A program made the translations under genes and the position numbers. The notes below the pieces were generated by a model. That model was not told the DNA's origin and made no database searches. It saw only the letters and a program-made list of their open reading frames with translations. A stretch of 64,000 nt of DNA from Chromobacterium violaceum ATCC 12472 (GTDB taxonomy: Bacteria > Pseudomonadota > Gammaproteobacteria > Burkholderiales > Chromobacteriaceae), in the NCBI RefSeq assembly GCF_000007705.1, contig NC_005085.1, positions 3,109,752 through 3,173,751 on the forward strand. Direction: 5' to 3'. Positions within the stretch are counted from its first letter, which is position 1. Each line of letters opens with the position of its first letter. Below, in pieces: positions 54,786-63,555 of the stretch.

Positions 54786-55583
54786 ATGCTGGCTTTGGAA
54801 CAACTGCTGATCTCACTGGCCGAACCCTCGCCGGTTCAGGCGCAAATCATCACCAAGGCGCTGGAGGCCATGGGCGCCGCGCAGATAGAAGTGCATCCAT
54901 CCGGCCGCGAGCTGATAGAGCAGGCCCGGCAACGGCGGCCGAACCTGATCATCAGCGCCTACCACCTGCCCGACATCACCGGCGCCGAGCTGGTCCGGGA
55001 ACTTCGGGAAAGCACGGATCTGTACGACCTGCCCTTCATCCTGATCTCCAGCGAAACCAATCCGGAGCGGCTGGAAACGATACGCCAGGCCGGCAGCCTG
55101 GCCATCCTGCCCAAGCCATTCACCCACGATGAGTTCGACCAGGCGATGCAGTCGGTGATGAACTTCCTCAACTGCCCCAGCCTGGGCGCCGAAGTCGATG
55201 CCGACATGGCGCTGATGAACGTGCTGATCGTCGACGACAGCAGCACCTCTCGCCACCACATCCGGCAGGTACTGGAAAAGCTGGGCTTCGAGCACTTCTG
55301 CGAAGCGGCCAGCAGCGAAGCCGCCATTCCCTACCTGGAGCAGGAGCCGTTCAAGCTGATCATCACCGACTACCACATGCCGGGCATGGACGGGCTGGAT
55401 TTCGCGCGCCACGTCCGCAGCAGCGGCCTGCAACCGGACGCCCCGGTGCTAATGATCACCAGCGATAGCGACAATATCAACAAGGACGACCTGGAGGATG
55501 CCGGCATCGCGGCCTGCTGCCAGAAGCCCTTCGACATGGACAAGCTCCGCGAGCTGATCCGCACCCTGCTCAACGAATACTGA
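54786..55583 (+). CDS. tandem response-regulator receiver protein, first domain degenerate
   Basis: 265 residues made only of two CheY-like receiver domains with no output domain. Domain 2 (about 143-265) is canonical: acidic pocket D150/D151, phospho-acceptor D195 in ITDYHMPG, Thr/Ser in LMITSD, Lys in QKPF. Domain 1 (about 4-130) has lost the phospho-acceptor (A58 in IISAYHLPD) and one acidic residue (LAEPS for VDDSS) but keeps the Lys (LPKPF). It is divergent from flgB, so a link to motility or chemotaxis is suggested by position only. It is monocistronic with its own terminator. Confidence 0.88.
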   Translation: MLALEQLLISLAEPSPVQAQIITKALEAMGAAQIEVHPSGRELIEQARQRRPNLIISAYHLPDITGAELVRELRESTDLYDLPFILISSETNPERLETIRQAGSLAILPKPFTHDEFDQAMQSVMNFLNCPSLGAEVDADMALMNVLIVDDSSTSRHHIRQVLEKLGFEHFCEAASSEAAIPYLEQEPFKLIITDYHMPGMDGLDFARHVRSSGLQPDAPVLMITSDSDNINKDDLEDAGIAACCQKPFDMDKLRELIRTLLNEY

Positions 55584-55602
55584 CCGGAAGCCGCGCGCAT
55601 GG

Positions 55603-55632
55603 AAAAACGCCCGGCAAGCCGGGCGTTTTTTT
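55603..55632 (+). terminator. terminator of the tandem-receiver gene
   Basis: AAAACGCCCGGC-AA-GCCGGGCGTTTT followed by further T's, 20 bp past the stop codon. Confidence 0.9.
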
Positions 55633-55684
55633 CACATCGGAGCTCTCGACCCGCGCCATGGCGCTTGGGCCGGGTCGCCGGCGG

Positions 55685-56512
55685 TCAGCGCGGCGCCACC
55701 CACACCAGGCGCGAGTGCGCCTTGTCGGCGCCGAAAGACTGGCGGCGCCAATAGCCCTGGCTGGCGTATTCGGCGCCGTCGGCCAGCTCCGCCACCCGGC
55801 AGAACGTCACTTCGCCGAAACCCGATTTCAGCAGTTGGCTGCGCGCCTTCTGCCGGGTCTTGACGCACGACGGATGCGCGGCATCGGCCACCCATCCGGC
55901 CGGAGCGGAAGCCTCCCAGCCCTTGGACAGCTCGAGCTTGGGCTGGGTCATCATCGCCAGCCCGTTCAGCACGGAAGACAGCAGCGCCCGCCATTCGTCC
56001 GGCACGGCCTCCAGCTGCGGCGCCAGCTCGCCCGGATATTCGACCCGGGCCAGCTCCACCTGGTCGGCCGCCTGCAGCCAGTTGACGCCATTCGGCGCGA
56101 AGCCCATGCGCACCATCGTCAACAGCAGGGCGCGGCGTTCGGGCTGATGCACGACGAAAGCGCCGCCTTCGCCCGGCACATGCAGGAAAAACGCGGCGGC
56201 CGGCAGACTCAGCGTATCGGGCAAATTGGACGGCTGGCGGGTGTGGGCCAGCGCCGACGCCAGCGCAGCGTCCAGATGGGAAACCACACGCCCATGGCGC
56301 ACGAAGTGCCCCCAGGCCTCGGCCAGCGCCAGTTCGCAGACGATCGTGGCCTGGGGAATCTCGAACACCTGCGCCGCCCGCTCCAGTTCGCGCTTGATCA
56401 CGTCCTTCATCTGCGCCCGGGCCTCGGCGGCCTGAACCGTCTGGACATACAGCTGCCCCACTCGCTTGGCCCAGGGCCGGGTGGCTGCGTAGCGTTGCAC
56501 GGCGTATTCCAT
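55685..56512 (-). CDS. conserved-looking hypothetical protein
   Basis: 275-residue soluble protein with no signal peptide or membrane segment. I do not recognise a family. The first ~75 residues are helical (AEARAQMKDVIKRELERAAQVFEIP), the middle has LPDTLSLPAAAFFLHVPGEGGAFVVHQPERRALLLTMVRMGF, and the C-terminal ~70 residues contain TRQKARSQLLKSGFGEVTFCRV and end RRQSFGADKAHSRLVWVAPR. Expressed from a nearby sigma-70-like promoter with a short leader. Confidence 0.7.
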   Translation of the reverse strand: MEYAVQRYAATRPWAKRVGQLYVQTVQAAEARAQMKDVIKRELERAAQVFEIPQATIVCELALAEAWGHFVRHGRVVSHLDAALASALAHTRQPSNLPDTLSLPAAAFFLHVPGEGGAFVVHQPERRALLLTMVRMGFAPNGVNWLQAADQVELARVEYPGELAPQLEAVPDEWRALLSSVLNGLAMMTQPKLELSKGWEASAPAGWVADAAHPSCVKTRQKARSQLLKSGFGEVTFCRVAELADGAEYASQGYWRRQSFGADKAHSRLVWVAPR

Positions 56513-56545
56513 TCCACTGCTTCCCTCAAAATGAAAAAGGGCCGC

Positions 56546-56574
56546 ATTGTAGCAAACGCGGCCCTATGTCCCAA
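56546..56574 (-). promoter_or_regulatory. sigma-70 promoter of the 55685-56512 gene
   Basis: TTGGGA (56569-56574), 17 bp, TACAAT (56546-56551) on the minus strand, about 35 bp before the start codon. An inverted repeat AGGGCCGC/GCGGCCCT flanks the -10 box and could act as an operator. Confidence 0.5.
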
Positions 56575-56585
56575 CCCGTCCGGAT

Positions 56586-56856
56586 CTAGGGGCTGTTGAC
56601 GTTTGCTGAGTGGATCGCGTCTGCGCCGTTTGAGACGGAAGCAAGGCGCACAGTCCGACGCACAGTCATGCTATGCAAGGGCTGGGCAACGCGGCTTCCG
56701 TCCCAAAGCGGCCAAACCCGCGGGGCCGGGCGCTTTTCGCGACGACGCTTCGTTGTTCCGCGCTGGCAGAGCATGACTATGCGGCGCGCGAAACGCCTGG
56801 ATTCGCCGCAAAACGCATCCCGGCGCGGCCGCTCAGCAAACGTCAACAGCCCCTAG
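56586..56856. mobile_element. 271-bp MITE-like palindromic element
   Basis: The ends are perfect inverted repeats: CTAG then GGGGCTGTTGACGTTTGC on the left (56586-56610 in all) and its complement on the right (56832-56856). The CTAG at each end looks like a 4-bp target duplication, as left by IS5-group elements. The interior is also an imperfect long palindrome (for example AGTCATGCTATGC near 56666 against GCATGACTATGCG near 56772), so both strands read similar short frames starting MTFAE and ending ANVNSP; these are not genes. No transposase is encoded, so it would need one in trans. Confidence 0.85.
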
Positions 56857-57899
56857 CTGTCCCGCGGACGCACCCCGGCCGTCGATCGATCCTGAATGAT
56901 CCCGGAATACAGCCATTGCCTGAAGTGATTCAGCGTCATCGGCTTGCCGAAATAAAAGCCCTGCAGCAGCTCGAAGCCTTTCCCGCTCAGATCGCTCTGC
57001 TGCCCCGAAGTCTCCACGCCCTTGACGATCACCCTCACGCCCGGCTCGCCGGACGACAACACGCCATCCCGCCCGCCGCCGCGCAGCGCGTCCCATTCCA
57101 GCGTCGAGACAAGGCCTTTCTCCACCTTCAGATAATCGAAGCCCCAACGCCGCAGATACGCCACGTCGGCGTAACCGGAACCGAAATCGTCCAGCGCCAG
57201 CTTCACGCCCTCGCGCTTCAGCCGCCTGATCACGCCTAACGCGCCGGACGCCTCGCTCAGCGGCACCTGCTCGGAAATTTCCAGCACCAGCGTCGCCTGC
57301 TTGGCGCGCAGCATGTCCACCATCTCGCGGCAGTCCTGCACCAGTTCCGGCAAGGCCAGATGCTCGCCGGCGATGTTGACGCCCACCATGAAATCCGGCG
57401 GCAGCGCCACCTTGCGCAACTCGTCGCACACCCGCTTGAGCAGATAGCGCGTCAGCGGCACGATCAAGCCCGCCTCGACCGCCTCCGGTATGAACAGGTC
57501 GGCCCGCACATTGCCCCGAACCGGATGGCGCCAGCGCGCCAGCACTTCCACGCCGACGCACTCGCCGCGGGTGCCGGTGACAATCGGCTGGTAATGCGCG
57601 AAGAACGCCTGGCTGCGCATCCCCTCCGAAATCTCCCAACCGCCCGCGCCGCGCAGCCCCGCTCCCCGCCGCAGCCAGCCGGCGAGCATCGCCCCGACCA
57701 GCGCCGCCAACAGGCCGATCTCCGACGCTATCGCCCAGCCGCGCCAGTCCGGCGGATCAAAGCTCGCAGCCCCCAGACGCCAGAGCAGAAACAGCGCAGG
57801 CAGCGCGCACGCCGCCACCGCCAGCGCATACACCGGCGCCGCGCCGGCGCCAACCGCCCGCCGCGACAGCCATACACCCAGCTTCCGCCCCAACCGCAT
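56853..57899 (-). CDS. membrane-anchored EAL-domain phosphodiesterase
   Basis: 348 residues from ATG 57899. Two membrane helices (about 21-42 and 53-76) with a very short loop, then an EAL domain (about 95-340) predicted to hydrolyse cyclic-di-GMP. Landmarks: E118-V-L (EVL for EAL) in VGVEVLARWRHP, VNIAGEHL, LEISE, LDDFGSGYADV, KVEKG, GVETSGQ and LLQGFYFGKP, so the metal and substrate residues appear retained. There is no GGDEF domain. The stop TAG (56853-56855) lies in the CTAG at the MITE junction, so the insertion just spared the gene. Confidence 0.88.
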   Translation of the reverse strand: MRLGRKLGVWLSRRAVGAGAAPVYALAVAACALPALFLLWRLGAASFDPPDWRGWAIASEIGLLAALVGAMLAGWLRRGAGLRGAGGWEISEGMRSQAFFAHYQPIVTGTRGECVGVEVLARWRHPVRGNVRADLFIPEAVEAGLIVPLTRYLLKRVCDELRKVALPPDFMVGVNIAGEHLALPELVQDCREMVDMLRAKQATLVLEISEQVPLSEASGALGVIRRLKREGVKLALDDFGSGYADVAYLRRWGFDYLKVEKGLVSTLEWDALRGGGRDGVLSSGEPGVRVIVKGVETSGQQSDLSGKGFELLQGFYFGKPMTLNHFRQWLYSGIIQDRSTAGVRPRDS

Positions 57900-58061
57900 T
57901 CGCCCGCCCCCTGCCCCGCGCCCATAGTGGCAGTGTAGCGAGCCGCGGCCGCTTCGCCAGCCCCGGCGCCCCTTGCTTGTGGTTCGCAAGCTAATTTTCC
58001 AGACAGGACGATTCAAGACGCAAACAATCAAATACTTACCCGGCCAATTTTCAGAAAACTA

Positions 58062-58090
58062 TTGCGTTGCGCGGCTAATTAATGTACAGT
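58062..58090 (+). promoter_or_regulatory. candidate sigma-70 promoter of the rhlE-like gene
   Basis: TTGCGT (58062-58067), 17 bp, TACAGT (58085-58090). It would give an unusually long leader of about 225 nt before the helicase start; the 57,900-58,323 gap contains no other gene. Confidence 0.4.
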
Positions 58091-58293
58091 CCTGCCTCTT
58101 GTAATTTCACCGGGCAAACCCACCCCTCGCCTCGCCCGAGTGTGTTCTTCATCGTCCCTGACCATTTTCAGGCTTCGTCCATGCTTGAGTCTTTCCGACT
58201 GGACTGCTGTTCGCCGCTTGCCAGGTTGGTGCCGATGAGTTGCGGCCTAGAAGGCGCCGCATAACCGCCACGAAACCTGGCTTAACGAGTGAC

Positions 58294-58310
58294 GCCGGCA
58301 GCAAGCCGGC
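58294..58310 (+). promoter_or_regulatory. hairpin just upstream of the helicase ribosome site
   Basis: GCCGGC-AGCAA-GCCGGC stem-loop ends 3 nt before AAAGGA, the ribosome site of the helicase gene; it could limit initiation or be a target of autoregulation. Confidence 0.4.
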
Positions 58311-58323
58311 CTGAAAGGACATC

Positions 58324-59643
58324 ATGACGTTCTCCGATCTGGGCATCGCCCCGACCATCCTGCGCGCGCTGCAAGCCGCCGGCTACGAAAACCCGACCGC
58401 GGTGCAGGCTGAAGCCGTGCCGGCGGCCATCGCCGGCCGCGACCTGCTGGTATCCGCCCAGACCGGCAGCGGCAAGACCGCGGCCTTCCTGCTGCCGGCG
58501 CTGACCAAGCTGTCCGAGCGCTCCACCGCCAAGGGCCAGGGCCCGCGCGTGCTGGTGCTGACGCCGACCCGCGAACTGGCCCAGCAGGTGGAGAAGAACG
58601 CGCTGGAATACGGCAAGGACCTGCGCTGGATGCGCACCGCCTGCCTGGTGGGCGGCTCCTCCTTCGGCTACCAGATCCGCGCGCTGTCGCGCCCGATCGA
58701 CCTGATCGTGGCCACCCCGGGCCGCCTGATGGACCACATGCGCTCCGGCCGCATCGACTTCTCCCGCCTGGAAATGCTGGTGCTGGACGAAGCCGACCGC
58801 ATGCTGGACATGGGCTTCATCGACGATATCGAAGCCATCGTCAAGGCCACCCCGGAAACCCGCCAGACCGTGCTGTTCTCCGCCACGCTGGACGGCATCG
58901 TCGGCCGCATGGCTGAAAAGATGACCCGCGATCCGCAGCGCATCGAGATCGCCCGCACCGAAACCTCCGGCGGCACCATCGAAGAACACCTGCTGTACGC
59001 GGACGACCTGAACCACAAGCACCGTCTGCTGGACTACATCCTGAAAGAATCCGGCTTCGACCAGTGCGTGATCTTCTCCGCCACCAAGGCTTACTCGGAA
59101 GAACTGGCCGACAAGCTGTCCGACCAGGGCTACTCCGCCGCCTGCCTGCACGGCGACATGCCGCAAAGCTGGCGCAACCGCACGCTGAACGACCTGCGCC
59201 GCGGCCGCATCAAGGTGCTGGTGGCCACCGACGTGGCCGCTCGCGGCATCGACGTGCCGACCATCACCCACGTGGTGAACTTCGACCTGCCGAAGCAGGC
59301 TGAAGACTACGTGCACCGCATCGGCCGCACCGGCCGCGCCGGCCGCGACGGCACCGCGATCACCCTGGCGGAATCCAAGGAATTCCACAAGGTGCGCCGC
59401 ATCGAGCAATACCTGAAGCGCCAGATCACCGAAGGCGTGATCGACGGCCTGGAACCGACCCGTCGCCCGCCCAAGGGCCCGCGCCGCAACAACAACGGCA
59501 AGGGCGGCTACGGCGACCGCCGCCATGGCAGCGGCAACGGCCGCGGCGGCTACGGCAACAACCGTCGCGAAGGCGGCTACCAGGGCCAGCGCCGCGAAGG
59601 CGGCTATCAAGGCAACCGCGGTCCGCGCAGCAGCGCGCAGTAA
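58324..59643 (+). CDS. rhlE: DEAD-box RNA helicase, RhlE type
   Basis: 439 residues. Q motif in FSDLGIAPTILRALQAAGYENPTAVQ, Walker A AQTGSGKT, PTRELA, DEAD in LVLDEADRML, SAT, and HRIGRTGRAG. The C-terminal ~65 residues are a Gly/Arg/Asn/Tyr-rich tail with repeats such as REGGYQG and NGRGGYG, an RNA-binding tail common in RhlE-like helicases. Probably acts in RNA decay or ribosome assembly in the cold; the long leader fits cold-regulated helicase mRNAs. AAAGGA precedes the ATG. It lacks the DbpA-specific domain of the helicase at 32-1414. Confidence 0.9.
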   Translation: MTFSDLGIAPTILRALQAAGYENPTAVQAEAVPAAIAGRDLLVSAQTGSGKTAAFLLPALTKLSERSTAKGQGPRVLVLTPTRELAQQVEKNALEYGKDLRWMRTACLVGGSSFGYQIRALSRPIDLIVATPGRLMDHMRSGRIDFSRLEMLVLDEADRMLDMGFIDDIEAIVKATPETRQTVLFSATLDGIVGRMAEKMTRDPQRIEIARTETSGGTIEEHLLYADDLNHKHRLLDYILKESGFDQCVIFSATKAYSEELADKLSDQGYSAACLHGDMPQSWRNRTLNDLRRGRIKVLVATDVAARGIDVPTITHVVNFDLPKQAEDYVHRIGRTGRAGRDGTAITLAESKEFHKVRRIEQYLKRQITEGVIDGLEPTRRPPKGPRRNNNGKGGYGDRRHGSGNGRGGYGNNRREGGYQGQRREGGYQGNRGPRSSAQ

Positions 59644-59660
59644 GGTTGATCTGAAAATGA

Positions 59661-59689
59661 AAAACGGCGGGACTTCCCGCCGTTTTTTT
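59661..59689 (+). terminator. terminator of the rhlE-like gene
   Basis: AAAACGGCGGG, short loop, CCCGCCGTTTT and T tract, 17 bp past the stop codon. Confidence 0.9.
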
Positions 59690-59714
59690 ATTCTGCGCGC
59701 AGAAGCGCAGCCCA

Positions 59715-60341
59715 TTACCGCTTGGCAGATGAATGGGACACTCCGCATCGCAAAATGGTATACCCCTGATCCCAGCCGCCATTGGGCAGCCCCTGGCTGT
59801 TATAATGTGTCGCCCCCATGAAAATGCCCTTGCCGCTGGTGCTCCACATGCTGCTGGGAAAGGGAATAAGCTGGTTGAGCTTTGATGTTGAGTAAGCGCC
59901 CTGACTCCCAGGCACAAAGGAAATATCGCCGTTAAAGACGATGCGGCTAGTTCGGAATGAAGAGTAGTTATATCCCTGCTGAACCTCGCCGCTGATGATC
60001 ATTTCCTTGTCGTTGAACTGTATGCCCGTCACCCCCTTCCCTGCCCACTGAGCGCCATTGAAATCACCCCAGGAGCCGCTAGCGGTGAATCCAACCAGGG
60101 TAATGGTCTTGGTCACCCGATAACCATTCACATTGCCCGCAATCGTCAAGACATTGGGCGTTTCCGCAGCGATGTAATTGATATTGGCATTGGTGCCTCG
60201 GAAATCGAACCCTTCCCCCACGATCGCATAATTCGTATCGCAGAAACCCGGTGTTTCCGCATGCGCAATGGCGCTGATTGCACCAAACGCGCCTGCGACA
60301 GCGACGAACGCAGCGCGTTTTCTCATCACGGTTTCAAACAT
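59715..60341 (-). CDS. exported hypothetical protein
   Basis: 208 residues with a clear signal peptide (MRKRAAFVAVAGAFGAISAIAHA, cleaved before ETPGFCD). The mature part is beta-rich, with many Asn, Gly, Thr and Ser, and two Cys (GFCDTNY near the start, ILRCGVSH near the end) that could form a disulfide. No family recognised. The annotated ATG at 60341 has GAAGG 10 nt upstream; a second ATG five codons in starts right at the signal peptide. It stands alone. Confidence 0.72.
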   Translation of the reverse strand: MFETVMRKRAAFVAVAGAFGAISAIAHAETPGFCDTNYAIVGEGFDFRGTNANINYIAAETPNVLTIAGNVNGYRVTKTITLVGFTASGSWGDFNGAQWAGKGVTGIQFNDKEMIISGEVQQGYNYSSFRTSRIVFNGDISFVPGSQGAYSTSKLNQLIPFPSSMWSTSGKGIFMGATHYNSQGLPNGGWDQGYTILRCGVSHSSAKR

Positions 60342-60471
60342 GTCATTATCGCCTTCAAGGTTTTATAAAACACCTGCCAAGCAAGCGCTCTCCGCATGAT
60401 TAAGCATGAAGAAGGTAATGTCAAATAAATTTATTTCAAAAAATTAAATAATTTTGGCATTTTCCAAAACT

Positions 60472-62166
60472 TCATTGCACCTCATGGCAAATTTTAAAAC
60501 CATGCCTCTGAGCCAAAGCCATCAAGAACCACGCGCCATGCGGCAGCCACTGCTCGCTCCAGCGCCATGACTGGCTGATGTCGGTCTCCTCCGGCAGCAG
60601 GAAGGCTATGCCGCCGTCGCTTCCCGGCTCGGCGGTGATGCCGTTGCAGACCCCGCCCGGCGCATTGCAATACCCGGGCTCGTAATGCGGGTTGTTGCGG
60701 CCATGCCCCTGCCACATGCAGACGTCGAACGGATTGCGGCCCAACACCCAGTCCACCGCCGACTGCGCGTAGGCGTCCAGGCCGCCGGCCAGCTCTGGCC
60801 AGCGCGCAGCGCCCTTCCAGGCGGCGGCCGCCAGCGAGCCCAGCCTCGCGTTTTCGCCCTGCCACCAATAGCCGCTGGCATTGCGCTGCGGCATGAAGAA
60901 GCGCGCGCCCTCGCTTTCCCCCGGCTGCCTCACCCATTGGCGCGGATAGCCGAAAGGATTGCCATCCGCGCTGCGGGCGAGCTCGCCTTGCAGCCCCCTC
61001 AGCCACCCTTGCTCGACAGCCGCCGCGCCGGGGCCGTCCGGCAATACCTCCAGGTAGCGCGCCAGCGCGAAATAAGGCAGCCCCGCGTCCGACGCGTGGC
61101 AGAAACTGCGGCTTCGGCTGTTGTCCAGCCAGAACCAGCCGTCGGCATGCTGGCGTTCCAGCAGGCAAGCCGCGCGCTCGGCGGCGGCATCGGCGTAATC
61201 GCTGTCGCCGCAGGCCGCGTACAACTCGCAGGCCGCCAGCAGCGCGCAGTAGTCGTCGATCAGGTTTTCCTCGCCGTCCGCCAGATATGAGCCGCCGTGC
61301 TCCTGCAAGTGGGCGAAACCCTGGCGCGCGGCCGCCAGGTATTCGGCGCGTTCGCTCTCGCCATCGCGGGGCAGCTTTGACGCCGCCGCCAGCGCCGCCA
61401 CCGCCATGCCGCCGCCCTGGCGCCAGCCGGCCTGGAAAGCCCGCGAGCGAAGTCCCTGCTGGGTGGAATAGGCGCACAGGCTGCGCCGCTTCTCATCCTT
61501 GCTCCAGCCGTCGAACAGGGTCTGGTAGAAAAAACCCGACTCGTGCTGCATGCGCAGCAGGAAATCGGCGCCATGCAGCGCCTCGTCCACCAAACGCTCG
61601 TCAAACCACTTGCCCTGCGGCGGCAACGCCTGGCGCGTCTGGATCAGGCTCCAGACCAGCAGCGGCGTCTGCTGGGGGTTCAGATAATTGGTATAGGACA
61701 GGTGGCTCAGATACTTGGAACAGTCGCCGGAGGCGTCGAACCAGCCGCCGTGCGCGTCGCGCCGCGCCCCGCCGCCCTCTTCCGGCGCGGACCGGTCGGC
61801 CAGGTCGTACAGGCCGCTGCAACGCTGGGACTTGAAATAGAACAACAGGTCGGACAACAACGCCGGCCCGTAAAGGCTGTCCGCCACCTCGAACGGCGCC
61901 GACACCAGCGGCGGCGCGCTGCCTTCCAGCCATAGCTGGTAGCGGCCCGGCTGGCGCAGCGCGTCGAGATCGGCGCGCCAGTAATGCCAATCGCGCCAGC
62001 CGTTCACGCCGCCCAGCGCGCGCAAGGGGACGCGCAAGACCACCTTGCCGGCGGCATCCAGCACCGCCGCGCCGTCCACCGCCGCGCCGGCCTCCCCCTG
62101 CAGCAGCGCCGGCTTGGCCGCCGCGCTCTCGAAGCCCAGATGATTGAACAGGAACCGCATCGCCAT
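60472..62166 (-). CDS. glycoside hydrolase family 9 enzyme
   Basis: 564 residues: an N-terminal Ig-like domain (FLFNHLGFESAAAKPALL ... PGRYQLWL, about 1-95) as in CelD-type GH9, then the alpha-barrel catalytic domain with the Asp pair D144/D148 in GGWFDASGDCSKY and the late segment VDWVLGRNPFDVCMWQGHGRNNPHYEPGYC. There is no signal peptide, so it should be cytoplasmic and act on imported oligosaccharide. Together with a ROK regulator and a BadF/BadG kinase it resembles the Vibrio chitobiose operon, whose GH9 member cleaves glucosamine or GlcNAc oligomers, so an amino-sugar glycosidase is more likely than a cellulase. GGAGG precedes ATG 62166. It lies 35 bp after the ROK gene. Confidence 0.82.
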   Translation of the reverse strand: MAMRFLFNHLGFESAAAKPALLQGEAGAAVDGAAVLDAAGKVVLRVPLRALGGVNGWRDWHYWRADLDALRQPGRYQLWLEGSAPPLVSAPFEVADSLYGPALLSDLLFYFKSQRCSGLYDLADRSAPEEGGGARRDAHGGWFDASGDCSKYLSHLSYTNYLNPQQTPLLVWSLIQTRQALPPQGKWFDERLVDEALHGADFLLRMQHESGFFYQTLFDGWSKDEKRRSLCAYSTQQGLRSRAFQAGWRQGGGMAVAALAAASKLPRDGESERAEYLAAARQGFAHLQEHGGSYLADGEENLIDDYCALLAACELYAACGDSDYADAAAERAACLLERQHADGWFWLDNSRSRSFCHASDAGLPYFALARYLEVLPDGPGAAAVEQGWLRGLQGELARSADGNPFGYPRQWVRQPGESEGARFFMPQRNASGYWWQGENARLGSLAAAAWKGAARWPELAGGLDAYAQSAVDWVLGRNPFDVCMWQGHGRNNPHYEPGYCNAPGGVCNGITAEPGSDGGIAFLLPEETDISQSWRWSEQWLPHGAWFLMALAQRHGFKICHEVQ

Positions 62167-62201
62167 CGTCGCCCTCCAGTCTGATCACGCGCGCCGAACG
62201 C

Positions 62202-63413
62202 TCAGCGCCGGCCGTTCTTCAACAACACCTCGTATTGCGGGTTGAATTCATCGAATACCAGCAGGGCCGCCGCGCCCAGCGCCACCACGTCGCGCCCGGC
62301 GCTGCCCAGCCTCAGCCTGTCGCCGCTGCTGCTGCGCACCGACAGCGGCAGCGGGTGCAAGCGCGCCAGCAGCGCCTCCTGCCAGGCCGGAGGCAGCAAC
62401 CCGCCCAACACCACGGCGTCGATGTCCAGCAAAGACTCCAGGATATTGATCGCCTGCCTCAGCGGCCCCGCGGCGGCATCCAGCCAGCGCTGGCCGGCGG
62501 CATCGATGCCGCGGCCCGCCAGGTGCTCTGGCGTGGCGAGCGGCCCGCCGGCGATGCCCAGCGCCTCGTACAGCGCCTGCAGCGACACATAGCGCTCCAG
62601 GCAGCCGCGGTTGCCGCAATCGCAAGGCCGCCCGTCCGGCACCACCATCATGTGTCCCACCTCGCCGGCGTTGCGCCGGCCGCCGGTGTACAAGCGGCCG
62701 TCCAGAAACAGGCCTGCGCCCAAACCCGCGCCGACGAACAGATAGACGAAATTGCGCAGCGTGCTGGCCGTGCCGTACAGCCGCTCGCCTATCGCCGCGG
62801 CGGTGGCATCCTTCTCCAGCAGCACCGGCAAGCCCAGCGCGCGCGTCAACGAAGCCGAATCCACGCCCTCCCATCCCGGCAGCGTGGTCGGCCCGACCGA
62901 GGTCATGCCCTCCACCCCGAACGGCCCCGGCATCACCAGCCCCAGCCCCAGCAAGCGCCCCCAATCCAAGCCTGACTCCTGCCTCAAGCGCTGCAGCAGG
63001 CCGGCGATCAGCGGCAAGGCCTCATCCGGCGTCGGGCGGTCCACCGCCAGCTCCAGCCGGAACCGCGCCTGGCCCGACAGATCCAGCGCCAGCGCCACCA
63101 GCATCTGGTGATCCAGTTGCATCCCGACCGCGTAGGCACCATCCGGATTCAGGCTGAGCGGAATCGCCGGCTGGCCGCGGCCGCCCTCGCGCAGCGGCTC
63201 GCCCGCCAGCAGCATGCCGGCGTCCAACAGTTCCGCGGCGATATTGGACACCGTCTGCGGCGTCAGCGCGGTCAAGCGCGCCAGATCGGCCCGGGTCAGC
63301 TGGCCGTTCAAACGCACGGTTTCCAGCACCGCGCGGCGGTTGTGCGAGCGGGCGTGCTCGAGATTGGTACCGGACACCATGTTCGGCCCGGCGCTGGAGG
63401 GGGCTTTTCTCAT
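62202..63413 (-). CDS. ROK-family transcriptional repressor (NagC/Mlc type)
   Basis: 403 residues from ATG 63413. N-terminal winged helix (LTRADLARLTALTPQTVSNIAAELLDAGML), then the ROK sugar-binding fold with the zinc signature CDCGNRGCLERY and GHMMVV before it. Expected to bind a phosphorylated or free amino sugar and to control the GH9 gene downstream and the divergent kinase. The longer frame (to 63461) is possible; no start has a good ribosome site. Confidence 0.88.
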   Translation of the reverse strand: MRKAPSSAGPNMVSGTNLEHARSHNRRAVLETVRLNGQLTRADLARLTALTPQTVSNIAAELLDAGMLLAGEPLREGGRGQPAIPLSLNPDGAYAVGMQLDHQMLVALALDLSGQARFRLELAVDRPTPDEALPLIAGLLQRLRQESGLDWGRLLGLGLVMPGPFGVEGMTSVGPTTLPGWEGVDSASLTRALGLPVLLEKDATAAAIGERLYGTASTLRNFVYLFVGAGLGAGLFLDGRLYTGGRRNAGEVGHMMVVPDGRPCDCGNRGCLERYVSLQALYEALGIAGGPLATPEHLAGRGIDAAGQRWLDAAAGPLRQAINILESLLDIDAVVLGGLLPPAWQEALLARLHPLPLSVRSSSGDRLRLGSAGRDVVALGAAALLVFDEFNPQYEVLLKNGRR

Positions 63414-63485
63414 GAGACGGGAGTATGACTTCGCGCCCCGCCACACACAAGCCGTTGTCATTTCCTTGCATTTAAATAAATCAAG

Positions 63486-63514
63486 TTGACGAAATAAATT
63501 TCGAATGCTTTACT
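63486..63514 (+). promoter_or_regulatory. kinase promoter with overlapping palindromic operator
   Basis: TTGACG (63486-63491), 17 bp, TTTACT (63509-63514). A perfect palindrome CGAAAT-AA-ATTTCG (63490-63503) overlaps the -35 box and spacer, well placed for repression by the adjacent ROK protein, whose NagC/Mlc relatives bind AT-rich sites bounded by CG. Confidence 0.55.
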
Positions 63515-63555
63515 GCATGAAATCCAAACGTCATCATTCGAGCGAGGCGGGCCGG

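Noticed and set aside
56586-56856. Two ~86-codon frames on opposite strands, both starting MTFAE and ending ANVNSP
   Set aside because: They are mirror images produced by the palindromic MITE-like element and not proteins.
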